Source: Paraburkholderia guartelaensis
Lineage (GTDB): Bacteria > Pseudomonadota > Gammaproteobacteria > Burkholderiales > Burkholderiaceae
Length of the DNA stretch: 58,146 bases
Assembly (NCBI RefSeq): GCF_004353905.1
Contig: NZ_SMOD01000047.1
Location: forward strand, 1 to 58,146
Reading direction: 5' to 3'
The first letter of the stretch is position 1; each line of letters begins with the position of its first letter. The position numbers and the translations under genes are program-made. Of the stretch, positions 16,771-25,237 are shown piece by piece. The notes under the pieces are model-generated. The model searched no databases, was not told the origin of the DNA, and was given only the letters and a program-made list of their open reading frames with translations.

Positions 16771-18011
16771 ACCGCATCCTGTTCAAGAACGGCGCATTGC
16801 TCGATCCGCTGCAAGGCGCATTGCAGCCGGGCCACAATCTGCTCGTGGAGGGCGACACGATCAAGGAAGTGTCGACACAGCCGATTGACGTGCACGACGC
16901 GCAGGTCATCGATCTCGCAGGCAAGACCATCATGCCGGGCTTGATCGACCTGCACGCGCACATGGTCGCGACGCAGTTCGACCTGCCGAGCCAGGCAAGA
17001 ATGCCCAACGTATTCGTCACGCTCAAGGCGGTGCCGATCATGCGCGGCATTTTGCGGCGCGGGTTCACGACAGTGCGCGATGCGGGCGGTGCCGGCCTCG
17101 CGCTGAAGCAATCGATCGAAATGGGCCTCGCGCAGGGGCCGCGCCTGTTCATTGCCGGGCGAGCGCTCAGCCAGACCGGCGGCCACGGCGACGTGCGTGC
17201 GCGCTCGGACTTCATCGTCGGCGATGCGCCGTGTAATTGCTGCGTGCGCGTCGGGGCCTTGAGCCGGGTCGTCGACGGCGTCGATGCGTTGCGCCGGGCA
17301 GTGCGGGAAGAACTGCAGATGGGCGCCGACCAGATCAAGATCATGGCCTCGGGCGGCGTTGCGTCGCCGACCGACCCGGTCGGCGCGCTCGGTTACTCGG
17401 AGGACGAGATCCGCGCGGTCGTCGCCGAAGCCCAGGGGCGCGGCACCTACGTGATGGCGCACGCCTATACGCCCGAATCGATGCAGCGTGCGGTGCGCTG
17501 CGGTGTGCGCACCATCGAGCACGGCAATCTGATCGACGCGCCGACCGCCGCACTCATGGCCGAGCACGGCGCGTACGCGGTGCCGACGCTGGTGGCCTAC
17601 GAAGCGTTGCATCTTGAGGGCGTGCGCTACGGCTTGCCCCCCGAGAGCGCGGCCAAGATCGACATCGTGCGCGAGGCCGGGCTGAAGTCGCTGGAAATTT
17701 TCAAGCGCGCCGGGGTCAAGATGGGCTTCGGCAGCGATCTGCTCGGCCCGTCGCATCGCATGCAAAGCGACGAGTTCACGATTCGCGCACAAGTCCTGAC
17801 GCCCGCCGAGATCATCAGCAGCGCCACCACCATCGGCGCCGAAATCCTCGGCATGACGGGCAAGCTGGGACGCCTCGCGCCTGGCGCCTGTGCCGACGTG
17901 CTGGTGGTCGATGGCGATCCGCTGCGCGACCTGGCCTGCCTCGGCGGCCAGGGGGATCACATTCCGCTGGTGATGAAGGGCGGACACGTCGAGTTCAACG
18001 AGTTGCATTGA
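16767..18011 (+). CDS. Metal-dependent amidohydrolase (imidazolonepropionase / Xaa-dipeptidase-like)
   Basis: A protein of 414 residues from the amidohydrolase superfamily with a complete ligand set: H63-x-H65 (DLHAH) after strand 1, K191 in QIKIMASGG as the bridging lysine, H232 (AHAY), H252 (EHGN) and D324 (GSD). The C-terminal beta-sandwich returns with LAPGACADVLVVDGDPL. Members hydrolyse amide bonds of cyclic amides or N-acyl and Xaa-Arg/Lys-type dipeptides. Coupled to an MFS importer and followed by a LysR gene, it forms an uptake-and-hydrolysis unit. The exact substrate is unknown. Confidence 0.84.
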   Translation: MNRILFKNGALLDPLQGALQPGHNLLVEGDTIKEVSTQPIDVHDAQVIDLAGKTIMPGLIDLHAHMVATQFDLPSQARMPNVFVTLKAVPIMRGILRRGFTTVRDAGGAGLALKQSIEMGLAQGPRLFIAGRALSQTGGHGDVRARSDFIVGDAPCNCCVRVGALSRVVDGVDALRRAVREELQMGADQIKIMASGGVASPTDPVGALGYSEDEIRAVVAEAQGRGTYVMAHAYTPESMQRAVRCGVRTIEHGNLIDAPTAALMAEHGAYAVPTLVAYEALHLEGVRYGLPPESAAKIDIVREAGLKSLEIFKRAGVKMGFGSDLLGPSHRMQSDEFTIRAQVLTPAEIISSATTIGAEILGMTGKLGRLAPGACADVLVVDGDPLRDLACLGGQGDHIPLVMKGGHVEFNELH

Positions 18012-18095
18012 ACGGGGATACGCCGTCTACGGCGCGGCGGGGTGGCACACGCCCTCGATTGACGGCATTGCGACGGGCCGGTTAGGCTCGGGGCC

Positions 18096-18995
18096 ATGCG
18101 CCCATCCAAAGTCGATCTGAATCTCTTCGTCGTGTTCGAAGCCGTCTATCGAACGCGCAACCTCACGCGTGCGGCTGAGATGCTTTTCATCACGCAGCCC
18201 GCCGTGAGCAACGCGCTCGCGCGCATGCGCAAGGCATTCGACGATCCGCTGTTCGTGAGCACGCAGGCCGGCATGATGCCCACGCCCGTCTCCGAGAACA
18301 TCATTGGCCGGGTGCGCGAGGCGCTGCAGTTGCTCGATTCGAGCACCCATGCGGGCGAACGCTTCGATCCGGCTTCGTCGCAGCGAACGTTCCGGCTCAG
18401 CATGAACGACCTGTCCGAGGCATTGCTGCTGCCCGCGCTGGAAGAGGTGCTACAACGTCTCGCGCCCGGCATACGCATCGAAAGCTACTTCACGACGCGC
18501 CGCGACGTCCCCGAAGCGCTCGCGAGCGGCGCGGTCCATCTCGCGATCGACGCGCCCCTCATCGACGACCCGTACCTCGAACAGGCGCCGCTGAGCCGCG
18601 ACCGTCACGCGTGCATGGCGCGCAAGGATCACCCCTTCGCGAAGAAGAAGCTCACGATCGACGACTATCTGCGCTTCGGCCATATCCATGTGTCCAGCCG
18701 CCGGCAGGGACCCGGTCTTGTCGATACCGAACTCAACAAGCTGGGACTCAGGCGCACCATCCAGACCCGCGTCCAGCACTATCTCGTCGCGCCCCTGATC
18801 GCGATGCGCACTGATCTCGTCCTGACCGCACCGCTCAGTTTGCTCAAGCGCTACGACGCGCGCATCTTGGCGCTGCCGTTCGATATTCCCGATCTCGAGA
18901 CGCATGGTTACTGGCATCGCAGCGTCACGGCGGACCCGGCTCATCGCTGGCTGCGCGAGCAGATAGGCCGTCTGATGCGCAAGCAGACCCCCTAG
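18096..18995 (+). CDS. LysR-family transcriptional regulator (NodD-like branch)
   Basis: A protein of 299 residues with the N-terminal winged helix (TRAAEMLFITQPAVSNALARMR) and the short VDLNLFVVFEAVY start typical of the NodD/LinR/PcpR branch. The two-lobed ligand domain follows. It lies 84 bp after the amidohydrolase in the same direction, a less common arrangement for LysR regulators. It probably activates the transporter/hydrolase unit, but this is inferred from proximity. Confidence 0.85.
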   Translation: MRPSKVDLNLFVVFEAVYRTRNLTRAAEMLFITQPAVSNALARMRKAFDDPLFVSTQAGMMPTPVSENIIGRVREALQLLDSSTHAGERFDPASSQRTFRLSMNDLSEALLLPALEEVLQRLAPGIRIESYFTTRRDVPEALASGAVHLAIDAPLIDDPYLEQAPLSRDRHACMARKDHPFAKKKLTIDDYLRFGHIHVSSRRQGPGLVDTELNKLGLRRTIQTRVQHYLVAPLIAMRTDLVLTAPLSLLKRYDARILALPFDIPDLETHGYWHRSVTADPAHRWLREQIGRLMRKQTP

Positions 18996-19090
18996 GTGTC
19001 ACGATTCGTTATGACGCGGTATCACGAGAATAAATTTCCTGAATACTCCGCGCCCCGGTATCGTTTCAGTCATGTTCAGACGAGGTCGGC

Positions 19091-19768
19091 ATGGCGGAAC
19101 TCTACCTGGTACGGCACGGGCAGGCGTCTTTCGGCGCTGAGAGCTACGACGAGCTTTCATCTTCCGGCTGCGCCCAGTCGCGCTGGCTGGGCGAATACTA
19201 CGCGCAGTCTGGCCTGACTTTCGATCGCGTGGTCATCGGCACGATGCGCCGCCACGCGCAAACCGCCGATGCCCTGCTAACCGCAATGGGCAGCAGCAAG
19301 CCCGCGGAGATCGTGCAGGACGCGGATCTGAACGAGTACGATTTTCACGCCCTGTTTTCCGCTCTCGCAGAGAGCGGTCTGGCGCCTGGTCACGCGGCCG
19401 AAAGCTCGATGAAGGTCTTCTTCAAGGGGCTCAAGCAGGTCTTGCAGCTTTGGTCCGAGGATAAATTGCCCGGGCGCGTTCCCGAGACCTGGGCGCAGTT
19501 CCAGGCGCGCATCGAGCGTGCGCGTCTCGCCATTCAGCGCTCGGGCGGCAGGCGCGTTCTGGTCGTGAGCTCGGGCGGCCCGATTGCCGTCTTCGCCCAG
19601 CAGGTTCTGCAGGCACCTGCGGCCGCCGCAATCGCGCTCAACATGCAGATCCGCAACAGCAGCGTGAGCCAGTACGTCTTCAACGACAGCGCCATGTCGC
19701 TGGTCACCTTCAACACCTTGCCGCATCTCGAACAGGCCGAGAGGCGCGAACTCATCACCTATGGCTGA
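19091..19768 (+). CDS. Histidine phosphatase (phosphoglycerate mutase-like)
   Basis: A protein of 225 residues with the phosphohistidine motif R8-H9-G10 (YLVRHGQ). A second histidine comes from the expected C-terminal VVSSGGPI segment, in which the usual SHG is SSGG, so the second catalytic His of the family is not obvious. Its last 8 bp overlap the phosphotransferase gene, so the two are coupled. In this operon it would be the phosphatase partner of the downstream kinase-like protein. It may remove phosphate from a phosphorylated acyl intermediate or act as housekeeping. Confidence 0.8.
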   Translation: MAELYLVRHGQASFGAESYDELSSSGCAQSRWLGEYYAQSGLTFDRVVIGTMRRHAQTADALLTAMGSSKPAEIVQDADLNEYDFHALFSALAESGLAPGHAAESSMKVFFKGLKQVLQLWSEDKLPGRVPETWAQFQARIERARLAIQRSGGRRVLVVSSGGPIAVFAQQVLQAPAAAAIALNMQIRNSSVSQYVFNDSAMSLVTFNTLPHLEQAERRELITYG

Positions 19769-20810
19769 TTCGAATCCGGTTTCCCGCTCCATCATGAATG
19801 CAAGCCTCCAGTTCGACGTGGAAACACTCACGCGCTATCTGGCCGCCCACGTGCCCGGTTTTCAGGGACCCATGTCCGTCGAGAAGTTCGCTGGCGGACA
19901 GTCGAACCCCACGTTTCTTCTCGATGCGCAGAGCGGCCGCTATGTGCTGCGGCGCCAGCCACCGGGCGAGTTGCTCAAGTCCGCGCATGCCGTGGACCGC
20001 GAATTCCGCGTGCTGAGCGCGCTTGGCAACACGCCGGTTCCCGTTGCGCGAGCCTTGCACCTGTGCGAGGACCGTGAGGTGATCGGCAGCCTGTTCTACG
20101 TGATGAGCTTTGAAGAGGGCGAAATTAACTGGGATCCCTCTTTGCCCGCGTTGTCTTTTGGCGAGCGCGGTGCCATCTACGACGCGCTGATCGGCACGAT
20201 GGCGTCTCTGCACGACGTGGATGTCGAGGAGGTCGGTCTGGCCGACTACGGCCGCGCGGGCAACTACTTCTCTCGCCAGATCGACCTGTGGACGAGGCAG
20301 TATCGCGCAGCGCAGACCGACGAACTCGAGGCCATGCAAGCGCTGATCGGCTGGCTGCCGGCGCATTGTCCGGTCGAAGCGGGCAAGCCTTCGCTCGTGC
20401 ACGGCGACTTTCGCATCGACAACCTGATCTTCCACCGTGGCACGCCGAAAGTTCGCGCCGTGCTCGACTGGGAACTTTCCACGCTCGGTAATCCGCTCGC
20501 CGACCTCGCATATTTCTGTATGTGCTTGCGGCTTCCGCCCAATGGACATATCGGTGGTCTCGCGGGGCTCGACAGGGCTGCGCTTGGCGTGCCGGACGAG
20601 GCCGCGATCGTCGAGCGGTATTGCCGCTTGAGGGGCATTGCATCGATCGAAAACTGGAATTTTTACCTCGCGTTCAGCTTCTTCCGGTTCGCCGCCATTG
20701 CGCAGGGCGTGAAAAAGCGCGCGCTAGGCGGCAACGCATCGCACGAAAAGGCGCGCCAGGTCGGCGAGATGGCGGGTGCGCTGGCGAGGATGGGCGTCGG
20801 CGTCATTTGA
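19761..20810 (+). CDS. Phosphotransferase of the APH/ACAD10-ACAD11 kinase-domain type
   Basis: A protein of 349 residues with an aminoglycoside-phosphotransferase-like kinase fold. GGQSNPTF near 45-52 forms the N-lobe, HGDFRIDN at 214-221 is the catalytic loop (D216, N221), and DWELSTLGNPLADL from 236 is the metal-binding segment. This branch matches the kinase domain fused to acyl-CoA dehydrogenase in animal ACAD10/11 and stand-alone LvaA of Pseudomonas, which phosphorylates 4-hydroxyacyl-CoA. The same-operon acyl-CoA dehydrogenase supports that role here. Confidence 0.85.
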   Translation: MADSNPVSRSIMNASLQFDVETLTRYLAAHVPGFQGPMSVEKFAGGQSNPTFLLDAQSGRYVLRRQPPGELLKSAHAVDREFRVLSALGNTPVPVARALHLCEDREVIGSLFYVMSFEEGEINWDPSLPALSFGERGAIYDALIGTMASLHDVDVEEVGLADYGRAGNYFSRQIDLWTRQYRAAQTDELEAMQALIGWLPAHCPVEAGKPSLVHGDFRIDNLIFHRGTPKVRAVLDWELSTLGNPLADLAYFCMCLRLPPNGHIGGLAGLDRAALGVPDEAAIVERYCRLRGIASIENWNFYLAFSFFRFAAIAQGVKKRALGGNASHEKARQVGEMAGALARMGVGVI

Positions 20811-20856
20811 CAGCCGGTGTTTGACGCATACATGCAAATACATTGAGGAGACAGTT

Positions 20857-21621
20857 GTGACTACTAATTTGTTCGATCTGACTGGCAAGATTGCATTGGT
20901 TACGGGCGCGAGCCGGGGCATTGGCGAAGAGATTGCGAAGCTGCTCGCCGAACAGGGCGCCCATGTGATCGTGTCGAGCCGCAAGCTCGATGACTGCGAG
21001 AGCGTGGCGCGCGGCATCAGGGAGGCGGGCGGCAGTGCCGAAGCGTATCCGTGCCACGTGGGGCGACTCGACGACATTCAAGGCGTGTTCCAGCACATCC
21101 GCTCGAAGCATGGACGGCTGGACATACTCGTGAACAACGCGGCGGCGAATCCTTATTTCGGCCACATTCTCGACACCGATATTTCGTCCTTCGAGAAGAC
21201 GGTGGAGGTCAACTTGCGCGGCTACTTCTTCATGTCGGTCGAGGCGGGCAAGCTGATGCGCGAGCACGGCGGCGGCGCGATCGTCAACACGGCCTCCGTC
21301 AATGCGCTGCAGCCCGGCGACAAGCAGGGCATCTACTCGATCACGAAGGCAGCCGTGGTCAACATGACGCGGGCGTTCGCCAAGGAGTGCGGCCCGCTCG
21401 GCATCCGCGTGAACGCCTTGCTGCCGGGCCTCACCAAAACAAAATTCGCCGGGGCGTTGTTCGCAGACCAGGCCCTGTACGAAAGCTGGATGACGAAGAT
21501 TCCGCTGCGCCGCCACGCAGAACCTCGCGAGATGGCCGGCACGGTGCTTTATCTCGTCTCCGATGCGGCGAGCTACACCAACGGCGAGTGCATCGTCGTG
21601 GACGGCGGCCAGACGATTTGA
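20857..21621 (+). CDS. SDR-family oxidoreductase
   Basis: A protein of 254 residues from a GTG start at 20857 with GAGGAG 6 bp upstream; the frame is open further back but without a site. The dinucleotide motif TGASRGIG is at about 17-24, NNAAA at about 93-97, and the catalytic S147-Y160-K164. This is the classical FabG-like SDR size. In this operon it may oxidise a 3-hydroxyacyl-CoA intermediate or act like LvaD. Cofactor preference is not obvious. Confidence 0.86.
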   Translation: MTTNLFDLTGKIALVTGASRGIGEEIAKLLAEQGAHVIVSSRKLDDCESVARGIREAGGSAEAYPCHVGRLDDIQGVFQHIRSKHGRLDILVNNAAANPYFGHILDTDISSFEKTVEVNLRGYFFMSVEAGKLMREHGGGAIVNTASVNALQPGDKQGIYSITKAAVVNMTRAFAKECGPLGIRVNALLPGLTKTKFAGALFADQALYESWMTKIPLRRHAEPREMAGTVLYLVSDAASYTNGECIVVDGGQTI

Positions 21622-21684
21622 CGATGGGAGCGGCGCGCGTCGTCGGCGTCGCACGACATTCAACTGGATTCAAGGAAGAGCAAG

Positions 21685-22929
21685 ATGGACTTCGCATATA
21701 GCCCGAAAGTCGAAGCGCTGCGCACGCAGGTGCGCGCGTTCATGGACACGCATATCGTGCCGCGCATCCACCAATGGCACGAAGAGGTGAGTGCGGGGCA
21801 GTATCCCGTTTCGTTCATGGAGGAGTTGAAGGAAAAGGCGCGCGCGGAGGGCCTCTGGAACCTGTTCCTGCCGCATCTGCGCGACGACGAGCCGGGTACG
21901 CGGCTGAGCAACCTCGAGTACGCCCCGCTTGCGGAGATCATGGGGCGCGTTTCCTGGGCATCCGAAGTATTCAACTGCAATGCGCCGGACACGGGCAACA
22001 TGGAACTGCTCCACATGTTCGCCACGCCGGCGCAACGCAAGAAGTGGCTCGAGCCGCTGCTCGACGGCAAGATCCGCTCGGCGTTTGCGATGACGGAGCC
22101 CGCGGTGGCCTCTTCGGACGCGACCAATATCACCACGTCGATTCGACTCGATGGCGACGACTATGTCATCGACGGCCGCAAATGGTTCATCACGAACGCG
22201 GCGCACCCGAATTGCCAGTTGTTCATCGTCATGGGCAAAACCGATCCGGACGCGCCTGCGCATGGTCAGCAAAGCATGATTCTCGTGCCGCGCGACACGC
22301 CGGGCGTGAAGATCATCCGCAATATCACGGTGGTCAATCACACGGCGCCGGAAGGCCACTGCGAAATCGAATTCAAGGGTGTGCGCGTGCCGCGTTCGAA
22401 TCTTCTCGGCGAAGAAGGCAGCGGCTTCGCGCTCGCCCAGGCGCGTCTTGGACCGGGTCGCATTCACCATTGCATGCGTTCGATCGGCGCCGCTGAACTG
22501 GCGCTCGAACTGATGATCGAGCGCTCGCAGGCGCGCACGGCGTTCGGCAAGAAGCTTTATCAGCATGGCTCCGTTGGCGAATGGATCGCGAAGTCGCGTA
22601 TCGAAATCGATCAGGCGCGGCTCTTCGTGCTGAAGGCCGCGTGGATGATCGACAACGTGGGCGCGAAGGAAGCGCGCAAGGAAATCGCGATGATCAAGGC
22701 GCTCGTGCCGGGCGTGCACACCGCCGTGTGCGAGCGGGCGATCCAGACATTCGGCGCGATGGGTCTGAGCCCCGATACGCCGCTCGCGGATAGCTGGACG
22801 TGGGGGCGTGCATTGAAGTTCGCCGATGGCCCGGACGAGGTGCATCTCCAGAGCATTGCGCGCATGGAGATCAAGGCACGGCCGCACGAGCCGGGCCGCG
22901 ACAATCCCTATCTGGCGCCAACGGTGTAG
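21685..22929 (+). CDS. Acyl-CoA dehydrogenase, ACAD10/11-like
   Basis: A protein of 414 residues with the flavin-contacting segments FAMTEP (about 134-139) and WFITNA (167-172), and a helical C-terminal bundle. The DGPDEVH motif at 381-387 replaces the usual G-x-x-E-I segment and is characteristic of the ACAD10/11 and LvaC group. In that group phosphate elimination rather than simple alpha-beta oxidation is known or proposed. The last gene of a four-gene operon (phosphatase, kinase, SDR, dehydrogenase). FAD bound in the cytoplasm is expected. Confidence 0.87.
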   Translation: MDFAYSPKVEALRTQVRAFMDTHIVPRIHQWHEEVSAGQYPVSFMEELKEKARAEGLWNLFLPHLRDDEPGTRLSNLEYAPLAEIMGRVSWASEVFNCNAPDTGNMELLHMFATPAQRKKWLEPLLDGKIRSAFAMTEPAVASSDATNITTSIRLDGDDYVIDGRKWFITNAAHPNCQLFIVMGKTDPDAPAHGQQSMILVPRDTPGVKIIRNITVVNHTAPEGHCEIEFKGVRVPRSNLLGEEGSGFALAQARLGPGRIHHCMRSIGAAELALELMIERSQARTAFGKKLYQHGSVGEWIAKSRIEIDQARLFVLKAAWMIDNVGAKEARKEIAMIKALVPGVHTAVCERAIQTFGAMGLSPDTPLADSWTWGRALKFADGPDEVHLQSIARMEIKARPHEPGRDNPYLAPTV

Positions 22930-23016
22930 GGGACGCAGGCGTACCTTGACGTGATTGCGCGGGCGACGTCCGTCGTCCGCCTTTTGGCGAGATCTGGCCC
23001 GACTTGCAACATCTGG

Positions 23017-23040
23017 CAACACGAGTGGTAACATTTGTTG
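23017..23040. promoter_or_regulatory. Candidate RpiR operator upstream of its own gene
   Basis: CAACA (23017-23021) and TGTTG (23036-23040) form an inverted repeat with a 14-bp spacer, 22 bp before the regulator start. The same half-sites recur before the C45 gene at 24028-24066, suggesting autoregulation. Confidence 0.45.
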
Positions 23041-23062
23041 TCACCCACTGCCCGAGCGACGC

Positions 23063-23923
23063 ATGCCAGACAGTTTCGACCAGCTCGCCGCGCTGATCCG
23101 CGCGCGTTTCTCCGACTTGAGCCCTCAGTTCCAGACCGGCGCTGCGTTCCTGCTCGACCATCCCGACGAAGTGGCCGTCTCGTCCATGCGCAAGGTGGCC
23201 GAGCGCGCCCGCGTGCAGCCGGCTTCGCTCGTGCGGCTTTCCCAGCAACTGGGCTTTCCGGGCTGGAACGAGTTGCGCGACCTGTTCGTCGCGCGCGTAC
23301 GCACGCGGCCGGAGCCGCTTTCCTCGCGGGCTCGCTCGCTCGTGGCGAGCAACACGAAGGACGGCCTTGCGCGCGACCTGCTCGTGGCGCAACAGCACAA
23401 TCTGGAGGCGAGCGCCGCGCACAACACCCGTTCGATGGTCGAGGCGGCGCGCGTATTGCGCCGCGCGAAGCATGTGCACGTGGCGGGCTTTCGCTCGTGC
23501 TATGCGGTGGCGTTCGGGCTCGTTTACGGTTACCGCCTGTTCCGGCCTTCGGTTTCCTTGCTGGGCGGCGAGGCGGGGACGCTCGAGATGCAGTTGCTCG
23601 GCATCGAGCGCGACAGCGCAACGATTGTTGTCAGCTTCGCACCGTATTCGGTCGAGGCGGTGCGCGTGGCCGAGGCCGCGCTCGCCAAAGGCAGCCGCCT
23701 GATCGCGATTACCGACAGCGCAGTCTCGCCCATTGCGCTGAACGCCGACAAGGCGCTGATCTTCACGCACGAAAGCCCGTCGTTTTTCCCTTCGCTCGTG
23801 GCGGCGACGGCGTTAGCCGAATCGCTCGTCGCCCATCTGCTTGCGCTCGAAGGCTCGGGCGCGATCGCGCAGCTCGAACAGGCCGAGCGTTCCCTGAACG
23901 CGCGCGGCGCCTACGTGCCCTGA
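23063..23923 (+). CDS. MurR/RpiR-family transcriptional regulator
   Basis: A protein of 286 residues with an N-terminal HTH_6 helix-turn-helix (SMRKVAERARVQPASLVRLSQQLGF) and a C-terminal SIS domain (about 125-260) for a ligand such as a phosphosugar. ATG 23063 fits the family start, while 36 codons of possible extension cover the candidate operator and are unlikely. It lies upstream of and in the same direction as the C45/aminotransferase genes, separated by a strong hairpin and a dyad-overlapped promoter. It probably controls that operon. Confidence 0.85.
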   Translation: MPDSFDQLAALIRARFSDLSPQFQTGAAFLLDHPDEVAVSSMRKVAERARVQPASLVRLSQQLGFPGWNELRDLFVARVRTRPEPLSSRARSLVASNTKDGLARDLLVAQQHNLEASAAHNTRSMVEAARVLRRAKHVHVAGFRSCYAVAFGLVYGYRLFRPSVSLLGGEAGTLEMQLLGIERDSATIVVSFAPYSVEAVRVAEAALAKGSRLIAITDSAVSPIALNADKALIFTHESPSFFPSLVAATALAESLVAHLLALEGSGAIAQLEQAERSLNARGAYVP

Positions 23924-23971
23924 GCGCGCAGCTCCGGCATATCCACGCTATTTCGCGCTTGTTTCCCCGCT

Positions 23972-24001
23972 GCTGGATGCCGTTGTGAGACGGCATCCAG
24001 C
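23972..24001 (+). terminator. 12-bp perfect hairpin after the RpiR gene
   Basis: GCTGGATGCCGT (23972-23983) pairs completely with ACGGCATCCAGC (23990-24001) over a 6-base loop. Only a weak T-rich stretch follows, but the stem is strong and lies about 50 bp after the stop. Confidence 0.6.
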
Positions 24002-24027
24002 GTTGCTTCATTCGTGTCCATTTCATT

Positions 24028-24077
24028 TGTTGTAATCGATATTAAAATTGACAACAGATGTTGTTGAGGCGTATAAA
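24028..24077 (+). promoter_or_regulatory. Promoter of the C45/aminotransferase operon with overlapping RpiR-type dyad
   Basis: TTGACA at 24048-24053 and TATAAA at 24072-24077 with an 18-bp spacer form a near-consensus sigma-70 promoter. TGTTGT (24028-24033) and ACAACA (24051-24056) make a perfect dyad overlapping the -35, and TGTTGTTG follows at 24059-24066 in the spacer. A repressor bound there would block polymerase. Confidence 0.62.
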
Positions 24078-24144
24078 GCGCAGTATAGGAAGACCCGTGG
24101 ATGCCCCATGGAAGACCCATACCGGTAGCGAAGGTAGAACACTG

Positions 24145-25209
24145 ATGCAGGAACTCAAGACATTCCGCGTGACCGGCTCGCCCGAGGCGATCGGCCGGCA
24201 GCTAGGCGCACTCGTGAAGCCGATCTTTGCCGACTACATGGCGCAAAGCAGCGCCTGGCAGGCGGTGAGCCGCTGGCGCGGCAGTGCGTTCGCGCAGCAG
24301 TTGCGCGCCGCAGCCGCACAGCATTTCCCGGCCTATGTCGCGGAAATCGACGCAATGGCGCTGGCGCTCGACTGGTCCGCAGACGACCTGTTCCTCTGGA
24401 ATTGCCGCGGCGAGCTGATCCACAACGCGCCGGACGGCTGCACGACGCTTGCGGCACGCACGCCGGGCGCAGGTCTCATCGCGCACAACGAAGACGGCGA
24501 CCCGTGGTTGCATGGCCGCTGCAGTGTGGTCGAGGTCGAACCCGAAGGGAAGCCCGGCTTCGTGAGCTTCTACTACCCTGGCTCGCTGCCGGGGCATACC
24601 TTCGCGGCGACGCGCGCGGGTCTTGCGCAAGCGATCAACAATGTGCGCATCCGCGAGCCGCGCGTAGGCGTGCCGCGCATGATTCTGGCGCGCGCCGTGC
24701 TCGATTGCGCGACGCTGGATGAAGCCCTCGCGCTGCTGCGCGACACGCCGCGCGCGAGCGGCTTCCACCACACGATCGGCGGGACGGACGAGGCGGGCGA
24801 GGTGCGTGTGGTTAGCGTCGAAGCGACGGCGCAGCGCGCTTCGGTGCACGAAGTGCGCGCGCCCTCGGGGCACGCGAATCACCTCATCCACACGGGCTGC
24901 GAGCACGAGGCGCAGATCGTCACCGATTCGTCGCGCGATCGCCAGGCCCGTCTTGCTGATCTGTTGCCCGCGCTCGGCGAGCAGCCCGACGGCGCGGCTT
25001 TCGTGCAGGTGCTGCAGGATCGCGCGGGCGCTGGCCTGCCGATCTTCCGCGACGACCCGCACGACCCCGACGACGAAAACACGCTCGCCACTGCCTGCAT
25101 GCGCGTTGAGCCGCGCGGCGTGGCGTTCGACGTCTGGCAGGGCGGCGAGCGCGTGCTCGGCCTTTTTGTCGATTCGAACGCGCGTCATGCAGACGGCGCG
25201 ACCCGGTAA
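24145..25209 (+). CDS. C45-family autoproteolytic acyltransferase/amidohydrolase
   Basis: A protein of 354 residues resembling acyl-CoA:6-aminopenicillanic-acid acyltransferase (peptidase family C45, Ntn-hydrolase fold). G98-C99-T100 (DGCTTL) is the expected self-cleavage site that exposes Cys as nucleophile. N115-E116-D117 (HNEDGD) follows at the usual spacing. A longer frame from 24058 would include the promoter, so ATG 24145 is used. Bacterial members hydrolyse or transfer N-acyl groups. It leads an operon with a class III aminotransferase, so it may free an amine that is then transaminated. The substrate is unknown. Confidence 0.8.
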   Translation: MQELKTFRVTGSPEAIGRQLGALVKPIFADYMAQSSAWQAVSRWRGSAFAQQLRAAAAQHFPAYVAEIDAMALALDWSADDLFLWNCRGELIHNAPDGCTTLAARTPGAGLIAHNEDGDPWLHGRCSVVEVEPEGKPGFVSFYYPGSLPGHTFAATRAGLAQAINNVRIREPRVGVPRMILARAVLDCATLDEALALLRDTPRASGFHHTIGGTDEAGEVRVVSVEATAQRASVHEVRAPSGHANHLIHTGCEHEAQIVTDSSRDRQARLADLLPALGEQPDGAAFVQVLQDRAGAGLPIFRDDPHDPDDENTLATACMRVEPRGVAFDVWQGGERVLGLFVDSNARHADGATR

Positions 25210-25237
25210 TCATTCACGGATTTCATCGAGGACACAT

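Noticed and set aside
16578..18008. Minus-strand frame opposite the amidohydrolase
   Set aside because: Antisense shadow; the plus strand has a complete metal-ligand set and start-stop coupling.
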